Shown here: piece after piece, positions 24,295-33,370 of the stretch | Layout of the letters: every line of letters starts with the position of its first letter | Numbering within the stretch: the first letter of the stretch is position 1 | Origin: JABMQB01 sp964575025 | Lineage (GTDB): Bacteria > Bacteroidota > Bacteroidia > Bacteroidales > Prolixibacteraceae | NCBI GenBank assembly: GCA_964575025.1 | Contig: CAZNPV010000008.1 | Coordinates: 1-64,000 of the forward strand | Length of the DNA: 64,000 nucleotides | Direction of reading: 5' to 3' | Program-made: the position numbers and the translations under genes | Notes under the pieces: model-generated | Told to the model about the DNA's origin: nothing | The model's database searches: none | Seen by the model: only the letters and a program-made list of their open reading frames with translations

Positions 24295-26637
24295 TTATTT
24301 TACATCAATTGCATCTTCCGGGCAAACCTGCCGGCATGCATCACATTTGATACACAATTCGGTATCGATCTCATGTTTTTCATGGGGCTTGAAAGCAATG
24401 GCATCGGTTGGGCATTTCTGAGCACACAAGGTACATCCGATGCAGTTATCATTTACTGAATAGGTAATTAATCCGGTGCATTTTCCGGTTGGGCACACGC
24501 CATTGATATGGGCTTCATACTCCTCCCTGAAATACGTTAAGGTTGTTAACACCGGATTGGGAGCAGATCCTCCCAGGGCACACAGACTTCCCTTTTTTGT
24601 CCACCGGGCCAGTTCCTCCAATTTTTCCAGGTCACCTTCCTTCGCTTTCCCGGTACACAGATTATCCATAATATCCAGCATTTTTCTGGTTCCCACCCTG
24701 CAGAAGGTACATTTTCCACAGGATTCATTTTGTGTAAATGAAAGAAAAAACCGGGCTATATCGACCATACAATCGGTATCATCCATCACGACCAATCCTC
24801 CGGAGCCCATCATGGCTCCAAGCCGGGTTAGTGATTCATAATCGATGGGTGTATCTCCCAACGATGCCGGAATACATCCTCCGGAGGGTCCGCCAATCTG
24901 GACCGCTTTGAACTTTCTGCCATTGGCTATTCCTCCTCCGATCTCTTCGACTACCTGATTAATCGTGGTGCCCATAGGTACTTCAATGAGGCCTCCCCGG
25001 GCCACTTTCCCTGCGAGGGCAAAAACCTTGGTCCCCTTGCTTCGCTCTGTACCTATACAGTTAAACCGTTCCGGTCCGTTACGAATTATATAGGAAATCT
25101 GTGCCAGCGTTTCGGTATTGTTAACCAGTGTGGAATGCCCCCACAAGCCTTTATCAGACGGATACGGAGGCCGGATATGCGGAAAACCGCGGTTTCCCTG
25201 GATCGATTCAATCAGGGCTGATTCCTCGCCACAAACGAAAGCCCCGGCTCCCTCATAAATGGAAATATCAAAATCAAAACCCGACCCCATAATATCTTTC
25301 CCCAGGTATCCATGTTCACGGCACATTCTCAGGGCTTCACGGATACGATGAACGGCCAGGGGATATTCTGCCCTGATATAAAAATATCCATCTCCGGCTC
25401 CTGTAGCATATGCAGCGATAATAGCTCCTTCAATAACCCGGTAAGGATAAGACTCCAGAAGCATCCTGTCCATAAATGCGCCGGGATCCCCCTCATCCCC
25501 GTTACAAATCAGGTACTTTTGATCATCCTTCTTTTGGGCTACAAGCTCCCATTTCATTCCCGTAGGAAAACCGGCTCCACCCCGTCCCCGGATACCACTT
25601 TCCTTAACAATCCTGATAATTTCCTCCGATCCCATCTTAATGGCCATTTCCAGGCCTCTGAAACCAGCTTTCGATATGTATTCTTCGATATCCAGGGGAT
25701 TTATCACTCCCCTGAACTCTGTGGCTATAGAGATCTGTTTCCCTAAAAATGAGGCAACCTGTTTTTCCCGTATATTCAGTTCGTATCGTTTAATTCCATC
25801 CCATTTGCTGTCGGATTGAATGTTTTCTATGGAGCTTAAAAACCGGTTCTTAATTCGCGTCAGAAAACCAGAAGCTTTAAAGTGGTTCGTTATAATTTCG
25901 CCGACATCCTTTGGGTTAACCCTGGAATACAGAATTGTTTCCTTGCTATCATAAGGGACTATTTCCACCAGGGGCACCTGGTGGCACATCCCCACACATC
26001 CTACGTGTTTGAGTTTTACGTTCAGTTTGTTTCTGTTCACTGCCTCTTCCACAGCCTCACGAATCTCTCCGCTTCCGCTGGCTACACAACAGGATCCCAA
26101 CCCGATGCGTATTTCTCCCTCTATCACTGTTCCATCAGCACGACGGGCTTTCTGATCCTCTTTTTTATCTTTCCGGGACTCAAAATCCCGTATGACCTGA
26201 ACCACCTGTCCGGACTCTACATGTCCATAAGTTATCCTGTCAACCTGTACTACAGGAGCCAGCGTACAACACCCCAGGCAACTTACTTTTTCCAGGGTAT
26301 ACTCCCTTTTTTCGTCTGTATCCTCTCCTTCTTTCAACTTCAGCTCCCTGTGAAAAGCATCATACACCTGCTCTGCTCCTTTCACATGGCAAGCGGTTCC
26401 TACACATACCTTTATCCGGTGATGCCCGGTTGGAGATATCCGGAATTGAGAATAAAAACTGGCCACTCCGATAATATCGGCAGCAGTAATCCTGGTCGTC
26501 TCACTAACCCTTCTTAAGGCTTCCTGAGGAAGGTAGTTATATTCCGCCTGAATTGCCTGCAATATAGGAATCAGGTTCTTCTTTTCAGAACCCGTTTTTT
26601 GAATGATTGTATCTACAACAGTAAAATCCTTCTCCAT
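24295..26637 (-). CDS. NuoE-NuoF (HydC-HydB-like) fusion, NADH-oxidising flavoprotein
   Basis: This is a 780-residue cytoplasmic protein. Residues 1-155 are NuoE-like thioredoxin-fold with the 2Fe-2S ligands C78, C83, C120, C124. Residues 175-255 form a second thioredoxin-like 2Fe-2S domain (C183/C184, C214, C218). Residues 300-700 are NuoF: NADH site GRGGAGFPTGMKW (351-363), FMN region NGDEGDPGAF (379-388), GAGAFVCGEE, and N3 cluster C640, C643, C646, C686. Residues 715-780 are a two-cluster ferredoxin (C732-C742; C762-C772). This order equals HydC plus HydB of bifurcating hydrogenases, but no HydA is nearby. Role: moves electrons between NADH and ferredoxin or the partner flavoprotein. Confidence 0.93.
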   Translation of the reverse strand: MEKDFTVVDTIIQKTGSEKKNLIPILQAIQAEYNYLPQEALRRVSETTRITAADIIGVASFYSQFRISPTGHHRIKVCVGTACHVKGAEQVYDAFHRELKLKEGEDTDEKREYTLEKVSCLGCCTLAPVVQVDRITYGHVESGQVVQVIRDFESRKDKKEDQKARRADGTVIEGEIRIGLGSCCVASGSGEIREAVEEAVNRNKLNVKLKHVGCVGMCHQVPLVEIVPYDSKETILYSRVNPKDVGEIITNHFKASGFLTRIKNRFLSSIENIQSDSKWDGIKRYELNIREKQVASFLGKQISIATEFRGVINPLDIEEYISKAGFRGLEMAIKMGSEEIIRIVKESGIRGRGGAGFPTGMKWELVAQKKDDQKYLICNGDEGDPGAFMDRMLLESYPYRVIEGAIIAAYATGAGDGYFYIRAEYPLAVHRIREALRMCREHGYLGKDIMGSGFDFDISIYEGAGAFVCGEESALIESIQGNRGFPHIRPPYPSDKGLWGHSTLVNNTETLAQISYIIRNGPERFNCIGTERSKGTKVFALAGKVARGGLIEVPMGTTINQVVEEIGGGIANGRKFKAVQIGGPSGGCIPASLGDTPIDYESLTRLGAMMGSGGLVVMDDTDCMVDIARFFLSFTQNESCGKCTFCRVGTRKMLDIMDNLCTGKAKEGDLEKLEELARWTKKGSLCALGGSAPNPVLTTLTYFREEYEAHINGVCPTGKCTGLITYSVNDNCIGCTLCAQKCPTDAIAFKPHEKHEIDTELCIKCDACRQVCPEDAIDVK

Positions 26638-26682
26638 ATCTTTCCCAACAAAAATCCCTGATTGGTCTTTACTCCTTATCTC

Positions 26683-28569
26683 TTATTTCCCAAAACAATA
26701 CAGATTCCCGATGCCCCGGATAAAAATTCTGCCATCCGAAAATGCAGGGGATGCATACCCTTCTTCCCCCAGTTCCGGTTGACCCAATACCTTTGCTTCC
26801 CTGCTTACTTCAAGAATATGCATCACTCCCTGGGTATCGAGGGCATAGATCTTATTATCTGCTACCACCGGGGAAGCGTAAAATACTTTTCCGAAGTCTT
26901 CCTCCCAAAGCAATTCTCCTGTTTTTGCATCATAACACACCAACATCCCATAGGTTGTGGCCACTATCAGCAGCCCGTTTGCACATACCGGGCTGGCCAC
27001 TTCGGGAAGGTAAAAATCATCTTCCCAGACAATGGCTGCGTTCACCGGATCAATCGCTGCAAGGCGGGCATATTCATTGGCAGCAAAAACCAACCCTTCA
27101 CACACGGTTACTGAAGGGCCAACCTCGCCCATCAGGCACTCCACAGCCCATTGTTCTTCACCTGTTTCAGTATCATAACCTGCCACAATCGGAGCGCCGG
27201 TAAGTATCACCTGTTTTTTCCCGTTGATATCAGCCAGTACGGGGCTTGCCCAGGAGATACCGGCATCCCGGGGGGTTTCCCAAACCGTTTCGCCGTTTGC
27301 TGTATTCAGGGCCATCACTTTTGCCCCGCTGTTGGTGTCGAACTGAACAAACACTTTCCCGTTCCAGGTAACCAGGGATGAGGAGTGTCCATAATGGTTG
27401 TCAGGCATTCCAAGGTTCCTCGCCCAGATCCGGTTTCCGTTCACATCAAAACAGATGATATCACCGGTCGCGAAAATAGCAAAAACGTATTTCCCGTCTG
27501 TTGTAACGGTCGGAGCAGCCAACCCTGTATCATCCGATACCTTTGGTATTTGGGCTGGTGATCCGGGAATATTATCTGCCACTCCGGACCATAAAAACTC
27601 CCCGGTATTCTTATCCAAACAGTATACTACCCGGGCCTCCTCATCACCCCCTGAAAGGAAAACTTTATCTTCCCAGACAACGGGCGAATTGAATCCTGGT
27701 TTCGGTATCGCGGTCTTCCAGATAAGATTTGTTCCGTCAGCCCCGTTCCATTCTACAGGTACGTCAGAAAGGGTACTGACTCCATTGCTCCAGGGACCCC
27801 GGAAACTGTTGTAATTACCATTCACCTTTGCAGGAGTTAAGATGCCTGCTACACCCTCTGAATCAGCTTGTTCGGATTCATCCAGCCCTTCATCCGTTCC
27901 TTCCTGCAGAGCTTCTTCCTGGCTGGAACCTGGGTCCGGCGTACTAACTGTTTCTTCTCCGGTTACCCTTTCCGGTTCTGTTTCCCCGGTATCCGGACCG
28001 GAAACCTCTTCTGCCACCTCTCGTGAGGCACTTATATCCACGACTTCAATCCCTTCCTCAGCAGGTTGTTCATCCGGTGGTATGTTCGTCTCACCTATGG
28101 AATATTTATCCAGTTGGTTTACCGTAGCCAAGGAAACAAACAATGCTGAAACCAACACGGCAACCCCGGTAAAAAGAATCCATTTCCGGGAAAGAATCCG
28201 GCTCGCTATTTCATTTTCCTGTGCCGTATCCGGTTCCTCAATTTTTGCTTTCAGAGAATAATAATACCGTAAAGCAACCGCACAAACAACTGCACCGAAA
28301 AGCAAAAGGTATGCTCCGGTTTTAACCTGCCACCTGCTGTTGAAGTAGGCTTTTCGCGCAAGAAGATCAAAACTCCGTATTTCCTCCTTTAATTCTTCGT
28401 TATTGGGTTCATCCTGCAGCCTTTCCACCAATGCTTCAATGGTTTTGCTCTCCAACGTTTCATTCTGTGCAAACTGATAATAGTTCAGCAGAAGAAGCAA
28501 CGCCACCAATGCACAAAAGATTCCGGAGATGAGAATCACCTTTTTTGAAAGCTGAAGTTTATCGTTCAT
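26683..28569 (-). CDS. membrane-anchored PQQ-type beta-propeller protein
   Basis: This 628-residue protein (ATG at 28569; a GTG five codons earlier is possible). There are two membrane helices (about 10-30 and 62-82 of the short form) and a third near 115-135. An acidic Glu/Ser/Pro linker follows (about 170-225), then a C-terminal propeller of about 380 residues with PQQ-like repeats (DKNTGEFLWSG, NTANGETVWETP, DTETGEEQWAVE, DAKTGELLWEED). The propeller is predicted outside the cytoplasm, tethered to the inner membrane. It sits between the NADH-oxidising genes and the NapH-like gene, so it may organise or sense the electron-transfer complex. No catalytic PQQ motif seen. Confidence 0.83.
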   Translation of the reverse strand: MNDKLQLSKKVILISGIFCALVALLLLLNYYQFAQNETLESKTIEALVERLQDEPNNEELKEEIRSFDLLARKAYFNSRWQVKTGAYLLLFGAVVCAVALRYYYSLKAKIEEPDTAQENEIASRILSRKWILFTGVAVLVSALFVSLATVNQLDKYSIGETNIPPDEQPAEEGIEVVDISASREVAEEVSGPDTGETEPERVTGEETVSTPDPGSSQEEALQEGTDEGLDESEQADSEGVAGILTPAKVNGNYNSFRGPWSNGVSTLSDVPVEWNGADGTNLIWKTAIPKPGFNSPVVWEDKVFLSGGDEEARVVYCLDKNTGEFLWSGVADNIPGSPAQIPKVSDDTGLAAPTVTTDGKYVFAIFATGDIICFDVNGNRIWARNLGMPDNHYGHSSSLVTWNGKVFVQFDTNSGAKVMALNTANGETVWETPRDAGISWASPVLADINGKKQVILTGAPIVAGYDTETGEEQWAVECLMGEVGPSVTVCEGLVFAANEYARLAAIDPVNAAIVWEDDFYLPEVASPVCANGLLIVATTYGMLVCYDAKTGELLWEEDFGKVFYASPVVADNKIYALDTQGVMHILEVSREAKVLGQPELGEEGYASPAFSDGRIFIRGIGNLYCFGK

Positions 28570-28701
28570 TGATATTTCTTTCACTTGTATAGAACTAATT
28601 TAAAACATTATGCAATTAAAAATAAGTAGCAGTGTCTTAACAGACTTCATCGGGCCCGTGGTACCTCGTTTCATCCATAGATTGTTATGATCTTTCATCC
28701 T

Positions 28702-29967
28702 TTACTTTTTATCGACAGGGCAATAATCCATACAGCGCCCGCAACTGAAGCATTCACCCCGGTTAGGGGTATAATCTTCCTTGCGACGATAAACCACCTG
28801 GTTCAACAGGGTTAATCCAATCACCAGACCGATAAATCCTCCCAGAATCCAGCTTCCCACATAAAATTCCTCTCTCTTTAATCTGGCTTCTTCCACCAGG
28901 GTATCCATTGTTTTTCCGGATTCCAGAAAGGTCTGAATATCTATATTTTCAGGATCATCTTTTAACTCAGGATGTTCAATCAGCAATTCAGCCAGGTATA
29001 CATCGGGATGAGCCCTTGACAGCCATACATGGGCTTCCGAACCGATAAATCCACCGGCAGCTATCCATAACGGGAGCAAAGCAGCATACAGCATAAAATT
29101 TCTGACTCCCGCACGGGATGAGGTTGTTGCTTTTTCATCGGTAGGAACATCAATCGCATCAAAAGGACACGAGGTAGTACATAACTTGCAACGGATGCAT
29201 CGGGAGGGAGTTATGGATAAATGCCATTTAGAAAATCTTGAGAACAAGTTTAACAGTACGGCATAAGGACAGATAAACCGGCAATAGGGACGTGCAACAA
29301 ACATTCCCATCAATAAGAAACTTACTCCCAGGACAATCATATGAAACGGGGCATCCATTCTGAAGATACCGATAAACGGATCATAACGGCAAATAATAAA
29401 TTCGGTTCCGGTAGCTGCATAAAGAACAGCAAGCCCCAGATAGATAGCAGGAAAGATCCCCAGGATCTTCCGCAGCCAGCGTGGCAGCGAAATGGGTTTA
29501 AGGATAACGAGGTCCTGAATGGCCCCCAACGGACAGGCACCTGCACAAAATGTTCTTCCAAAGAATAAAGTGAAAATCAGAGGCATCAGGAAAAACAACA
29601 AAGCAGTGACGGAAACAGCATAGGTTGAATCAAAAAATGAAAGGGTGACATTCTGCACCGCCCCTACCGAACAGATACAGCCGTTACGGTAAAAACCAAA
29701 ATAGAGCATGGTAAAAACCGACAACCATAAAATTCCCTGCCGGGAACGTTTCTTCAGGGCCATATAAGAAACCATGGAAAGAACGACCAGCAAGACAAGT
29801 ACATCTAAATACTCCATCGCCTGAGCGCGTGGCTCCGGTGTTACCGGATCGGGTTGGACATAGCCGCTTTCGAATTCCGGTTTGGGGAATCGTTGCTGCT
29901 GCCCCGACACAGATACACAAAACAGCAACAGGATAAAAGCCACGAACAGGTGTATTTTTGGTATCAA
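28702..29967 (-). CDS. NapH/NosR-like membrane polyferredoxin
   Basis: This 421-residue inner-membrane protein starts with TTG (29967), the only start available in frame before the signal-like helix. About six helices are seen. The paired CxxxCP motifs typical of NapH, NosR and CcoG are present: FCAGACPLGAI (C141, C145) and YCRFICPYAVL (C229, C233), plus NGCIC (C97, C99). A 4Fe-4S site follows at C257, C260, C263, C267 and a second at C406, C409, C412, C416. Role inferred: electron transfer between membrane quinol or cytoplasmic Fe-S carriers and the periplasmic Tat ferredoxin encoded just upstream. Confidence 0.87.
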   Translation of the reverse strand: MIPKIHLFVAFILLLFCVSVSGQQQRFPKPEFESGYVQPDPVTPEPRAQAMEYLDVLVLLVVLSMVSYMALKKRSRQGILWLSVFTMLYFGFYRNGCICSVGAVQNVTLSFFDSTYAVSVTALLFFLMPLIFTLFFGRTFCAGACPLGAIQDLVILKPISLPRWLRKILGIFPAIYLGLAVLYAATGTEFIICRYDPFIGIFRMDAPFHMIVLGVSFLLMGMFVARPYCRFICPYAVLLNLFSRFSKWHLSITPSRCIRCKLCTTSCPFDAIDVPTDEKATTSSRAGVRNFMLYAALLPLWIAAGGFIGSEAHVWLSRAHPDVYLAELLIEHPELKDDPENIDIQTFLESGKTMDTLVEEARLKREEFYVGSWILGGFIGLVIGLTLLNQVVYRRKEDYTPNRGECFSCGRCMDYCPVDKK

Positions 29968-30000
29968 AGTTTTAAGTTTTATGCTTGTTTCATTAAATGT

Positions 30001-30567
30001 CTATGCTATATTGGTCCAGCTTCCCTTCACCTTATAAGCATTCTCAGCTTTGACGCGTTTAATCGCATCAGAAGGACAAACCCGTGCAATGGAACACTCA
30101 TTGCAATTGAGGCATATATGGTGCATGATCTGCAGGTGGAGAGATCCGTTTCCGAAAGCCGTACATCCTTCCACACATTTGCCGCATCCGATACATAAAT
30201 CTTCGTGAATAATATACTCAAAATAGGGTTCCTCAATAAACTTTCGTTCGATCGCAGCAGCCGGGCAAAGCTGATTTTCGGCTGCTGTTGAAAGTTCATT
30301 GGCATCGGGCTTAAAGTATCCTCCGCACAGATCACAATACCCGCATAAATCAAAAGCATGAATGCATTTCACTGCCGAAGGATTCAGCATACACTCGGTG
30401 GCACAACGCCCGCACTGTGTACACTCAAAAGGATCGATCTGCCATACCCATTCGTCGGTTGTTGAGCGACCAAGGGCCAACCCTGCCAGTCCACCGACAG
30501 CCATTCCCATGACCATGCGCGTCCCGCTCTGAATAAATTCTCTCCTTGTTTTAGCTTTTTCTTCCAT
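30001..30567 (-). CDS. Tat-exported polyferredoxin (NapG/HybA/DsrO-like)
   Basis: This 188-residue protein. I place the start at the ATG at 30567, preceded by a purine-rich GAGAGAAG; the longer reading from 30645 lies inside the upstream gene. A twin-arginine motif, TRREFI (7-12), and a hydrophobic stretch (about 18-33) predict Tat export with a retained membrane anchor. Four Fe-S sites are suggested by C49/52/55/59, C68/75/78/81 with C101, C125/128/131/135 and C152/155/158/164. The layout matches periplasmic ferredoxins that serve NapH-type membrane proteins, and the NapH-like gene follows. The protein is probably the extracytoplasmic electron outlet of the cluster. Confidence 0.86.
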   Translation of the reverse strand: MEEKAKTRREFIQSGTRMVMGMAVGGLAGLALGRSTTDEWVWQIDPFECTQCGRCATECMLNPSAVKCIHAFDLCGYCDLCGGYFKPDANELSTAAENQLCPAAAIERKFIEEPYFEYIIHEDLCIGCGKCVEGCTAFGNGSLHLQIMHHICLNCNECSIARVCPSDAIKRVKAENAYKVKGSWTNIA

Positions 30568-30757
30568 CTTCTCTCGCTCTTTTTGCCTTTTGAAGGGTAC
30601 ACGTTGAAAAGCGCTCACATCCGGAGCAGAGTGAATCCCCTTCACATTCTGAAACCCCGGTAATGCGCCTGTTTAGGGTTAAGTAACCGGTAAAAACACC
30701 AATACTGCATAGTATTAGCCACCTTCCACTGTTTCTTATAAATTCCTTTCGTTTCAT
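30551..30757 (-). CDS. 68-residue membrane peptide with a Cys4 motif
   Basis: One hydrophobic helix (about 12-28) is followed by SECEGDSLCSGCERFSTC, with C38, C44, C47, C53, a possible Fe-S or metal site, and a basic tail. The ATG overlaps the stop of the NHL gene (ATGA, 30754-30757), and the gene overlaps the start of the Tat ferredoxin by 17 bases. This tight nesting supports it being translated. I recognise no named family. The order NHL, Cys4 peptide, Tat ferredoxin, NapH-like suggests an accessory redox subunit or membrane anchor. Confidence 0.75.
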   Translation of the reverse strand: MKRKEFIRNSGRWLILCSIGVFTGYLTLNRRITGVSECEGDSLCSGCERFSTCTLQKAKRAREDGRKS

Positions 30758-31719
30758 TCTATGGGTTTAAACAAACGGATCATCTTTCGGTCAAAATCCA
30801 GGGCATAAATATTTCCTTTCTCATCAGCCGTTACCTCAGGAGCCTGCCCGTCTTCCTTAAACTTATCAGGAGGAGCCACAACACATTTAAATTCTCCGGA
30901 TGGTTTATATATTTTTATACGTACCAGTCCTTTTTCGCTGGTAACAAAGGAACCATCGGGAAGGAAGGTAAAATGCGCGGGATTACAGCATCCACCGAAA
31001 GCTTCAATACCCACAATTTTTTTTTGCTGCCAGTACTCCCGTAATTTACCCTCAGGGGTATAATGCTCAAGGGCATGCAAACCGGTATTCGCCACCCATA
31101 AATCCCCGTATTTATTAAAGGCCAGATCAAAATACCTGCTCGGAATGATAAATCCGTACAGGGCTTCATCTTCATGTTTTCCGTCAAACTCGCTGATCTT
31201 TTTTCCATCCAATGTAAACCGGCATATTCTTCTTCTTCCGGCATCTGCAACAAAAAGTTCATCCTCCCATATTCCCAGCGATGTGATTACCGATTTCTCA
31301 CCCAGCGTATCCCATTTGCTGATCCGTTCTCCGTTTTTGTTGTAGGAAGCAATATAATTTATAAATGCGATAAATATCCGGGTTGAATCCAGGGTTATGC
31401 ATGTGGGGGTATCACCCAAGGATTGTTCAAAAACTAAAGAACCATTCTCTGTGATTACCTGTAAATACTGGTCTCCCAACACATACAAATTCCCTTTTTC
31501 ATAGGCGATTCCATAGGGTTCAGAAAAGTTCAGCCGGATGTTTTTGGTTTCTTTGTATTGAATCAGTGAAGGATCCACCTGTTTATACTCATCGATATTG
31601 TAGTCAAAGGGATTTACAGGCAGCTTTTCCGGTCGGATTGAGATAAAATCAACCACCACCACAACCACTATGATTACAGCCAGGGTTATTAGAAAAAGTA
31701 TGATTCCTTTATTCTTCAT
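30754..31719 (-). CDS. membrane-anchored NHL-type beta-propeller protein
   Basis: This 321-residue protein starts at the ATG at 31719, two bases after the preceding stop; the longer TTG reading would overlap the upstream gene. An N-terminal helix (about 5-24, rich in Val) anchors it. The rest is an NHL/6-bladed propeller with repeats such as NLYVLGDQYLQVI, DELFVADAGRRRICRFTLDG, DLWVANTGLHALEHYTPEG and NIYALDFDRKMIRLF. The segment GGCCNPAHF carries a Cys pair that might bind metal. Predicted to face the periplasm. It is embedded in the redox operon between a PQQ-type propeller and the Cys4 peptide. Confidence 0.83.
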   Translation of the reverse strand: MKNKGIILFLITLAVIIVVVVVVDFISIRPEKLPVNPFDYNIDEYKQVDPSLIQYKETKNIRLNFSEPYGIAYEKGNLYVLGDQYLQVITENGSLVFEQSLGDTPTCITLDSTRIFIAFINYIASYNKNGERISKWDTLGEKSVITSLGIWEDELFVADAGRRRICRFTLDGKKISEFDGKHEDEALYGFIIPSRYFDLAFNKYGDLWVANTGLHALEHYTPEGKLREYWQQKKIVGIEAFGGCCNPAHFTFLPDGSFVTSEKGLVRIKIYKPSGEFKCVVAPPDKFKEDGQAPEVTADEKGNIYALDFDRKMIRLFKPIE

Positions 31720-31721
31720 AA

Positions 31722-33149
31722 TTATAACCGCATATCGATACAAACCATTGTTTTTGAATCACGCAACACCAGGTAACCGTCAGCGAGAGCAAACGGAGCC
31801 CAGGCATCGTGAGCATCTTCAATCACTTTAACCTGTTCGAGTTGAATATATCGCTCTGTACTGGGACGAAGAATTGTAAGTACTGCCTGGTCATCCAGGA
31901 TAAAGAACTTATTATCCGCAAAAAAATAAGGACCTAAGCCAAAACGTTTTTCTTTACCGCTTGACCAGACAATTTTTTTTGTATCGTCAGGATGGACGCA
32001 TACAAACTGGTTACGTAGCGCTCCTCCATCCTTGGGAAGAATACCAAACAGGTGATCCTGGTAATACACCGGGGTTTGCTGTTCACAGGCCAGGCCTTCC
32101 CTCGGGGCATATTCTGCCAAAACGGTTGTACGGAATACTCCGTTCTGTTCAGAAAGCTGGACAACCATGGAACCGGCGCCGTATCCTGCTGTCAGAAATA
32201 TTTTACCGTTGGGCAGGCACACCGGAGACGGCGCAATCACCGAATGGTTCCATGCTGGTTCTTCCCAAAGAACGGTACCGGCATCCGGCCCCTCTGCGGC
32301 TATTCCTACAAGAGCTCCTATGGCGCTGTAAACATACATCTTTCGTCCCCCAAAGGTAAATGGAACAATCGATGAGTGCGACATTTTCCAGCCTTTCGGA
32401 TTGGGAGTCTCCCAAAGAGTCTCCCCTGTTTGGCAATTTACAGCAATCATCAGTGCAGTTCCTCCGGTAGCAAGAATGGCGTTCCCCTCATCAATGAGGG
32501 GACACTGCCCTGTATACCACATGGGGATCTCCGCATTGTATTTTTTTTCTATATCTATCCCCCAAAGAAAATTGCCTGTTTCCCTTTCCACGCACATGGT
32601 ATGGCACCGGGGCCCGATGGTCACGATATGCGCCTCGGTGACTGCCGGTATGGTTCGGGACATCCCATGATTGCGCTTCACGGCTACACGATACCACCGT
32701 CGCCATATCTCTTCGCCACTAACCAGGGAATGACACCGCAGAACATCTGCACGTAACTGTTCATCATAATCAAGCAGATAGACCAATCCTTTATAGATGG
32801 CTGCACCGGAATGACCTTCGCCCAGTTCAAGAGACCATACAATTTCCGGGCCTTCGGGACCAAATTTTTCCTTTAATCGAACCGGGGATTTTGAAATATT
32901 ATCCAGATTCTCTCCGCGAAACCGGGGCCAGGTTTCATTCAGTTCTTGATATTCGTCTGTAAACCGTTCGAAACTCTCCCCTATGGCAATATTCTCCTCA
33001 ACAGCAACTCCTTCCGTCCGGTTATCAGCTCCCGGAAGGCTTTTTTCAAAATTTTTCGTGGGATTTGCCCCAAGCCACCAGGCAAATACAACCACTCCCA
33101 CTGCGGCTATGCCTATAACGACCCAATTCTGAATTACCCTCACACCCAT
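31722..33149 (-). CDS. membrane-anchored PQQ-type beta-propeller protein
   Basis: This 475-residue protein has one N-terminal helix (about 10-27) and then a propeller of about 390 residues. PQQ-like repeats include WPRFRGENLDN at the front (a Bacteroidota/Planctomycete-style WxxFRG motif), SLVSGEEIWRRW, ERETGNFLWGID and NCQTGETLWETP. Periplasmic, tethered to the inner membrane. It is followed by the NHL gene after two bases. Its N-terminal WPRFRG pattern also occurs in the propellers at 21583 and, as WRGPDRDG, at 33371, so these proteins are paralogues within one cluster. Confidence 0.84.
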   Translation of the reverse strand: MGVRVIQNWVVIGIAAVGVVVFAWWLGANPTKNFEKSLPGADNRTEGVAVEENIAIGESFERFTDEYQELNETWPRFRGENLDNISKSPVRLKEKFGPEGPEIVWSLELGEGHSGAAIYKGLVYLLDYDEQLRADVLRCHSLVSGEEIWRRWYRVAVKRNHGMSRTIPAVTEAHIVTIGPRCHTMCVERETGNFLWGIDIEKKYNAEIPMWYTGQCPLIDEGNAILATGGTALMIAVNCQTGETLWETPNPKGWKMSHSSIVPFTFGGRKMYVYSAIGALVGIAAEGPDAGTVLWEEPAWNHSVIAPSPVCLPNGKIFLTAGYGAGSMVVQLSEQNGVFRTTVLAEYAPREGLACEQQTPVYYQDHLFGILPKDGGALRNQFVCVHPDDTKKIVWSSGKEKRFGLGPYFFADNKFFILDDQAVLTILRPSTERYIQLEQVKVIEDAHDAWAPFALADGYLVLRDSKTMVCIDMRL

Positions 33150-33370
33150 GAATCCTCCTTATCCTTAAAACCACCCCTGAGATCGGGGACCAAAGTCCTC
33201 TTCAGTATTTACCGGGTACAATATACTTTTTTAAATTAAAACTCCGGACCTTCTATGCCTGACAGAAATGAACCCGGCTTTTTTACAGGATATCGTATTC
33301 CTTTACAATTCAGATGATAAAAATAAGGATTTTTATCTTTGCTTTGTTAACACGATCTGAACGGTTCAAT

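Noticed and set aside
33344..33363. Rex operator
   Set aside because: The left half TTGTTAA fits, but the right half does not form the expected inverted copy.
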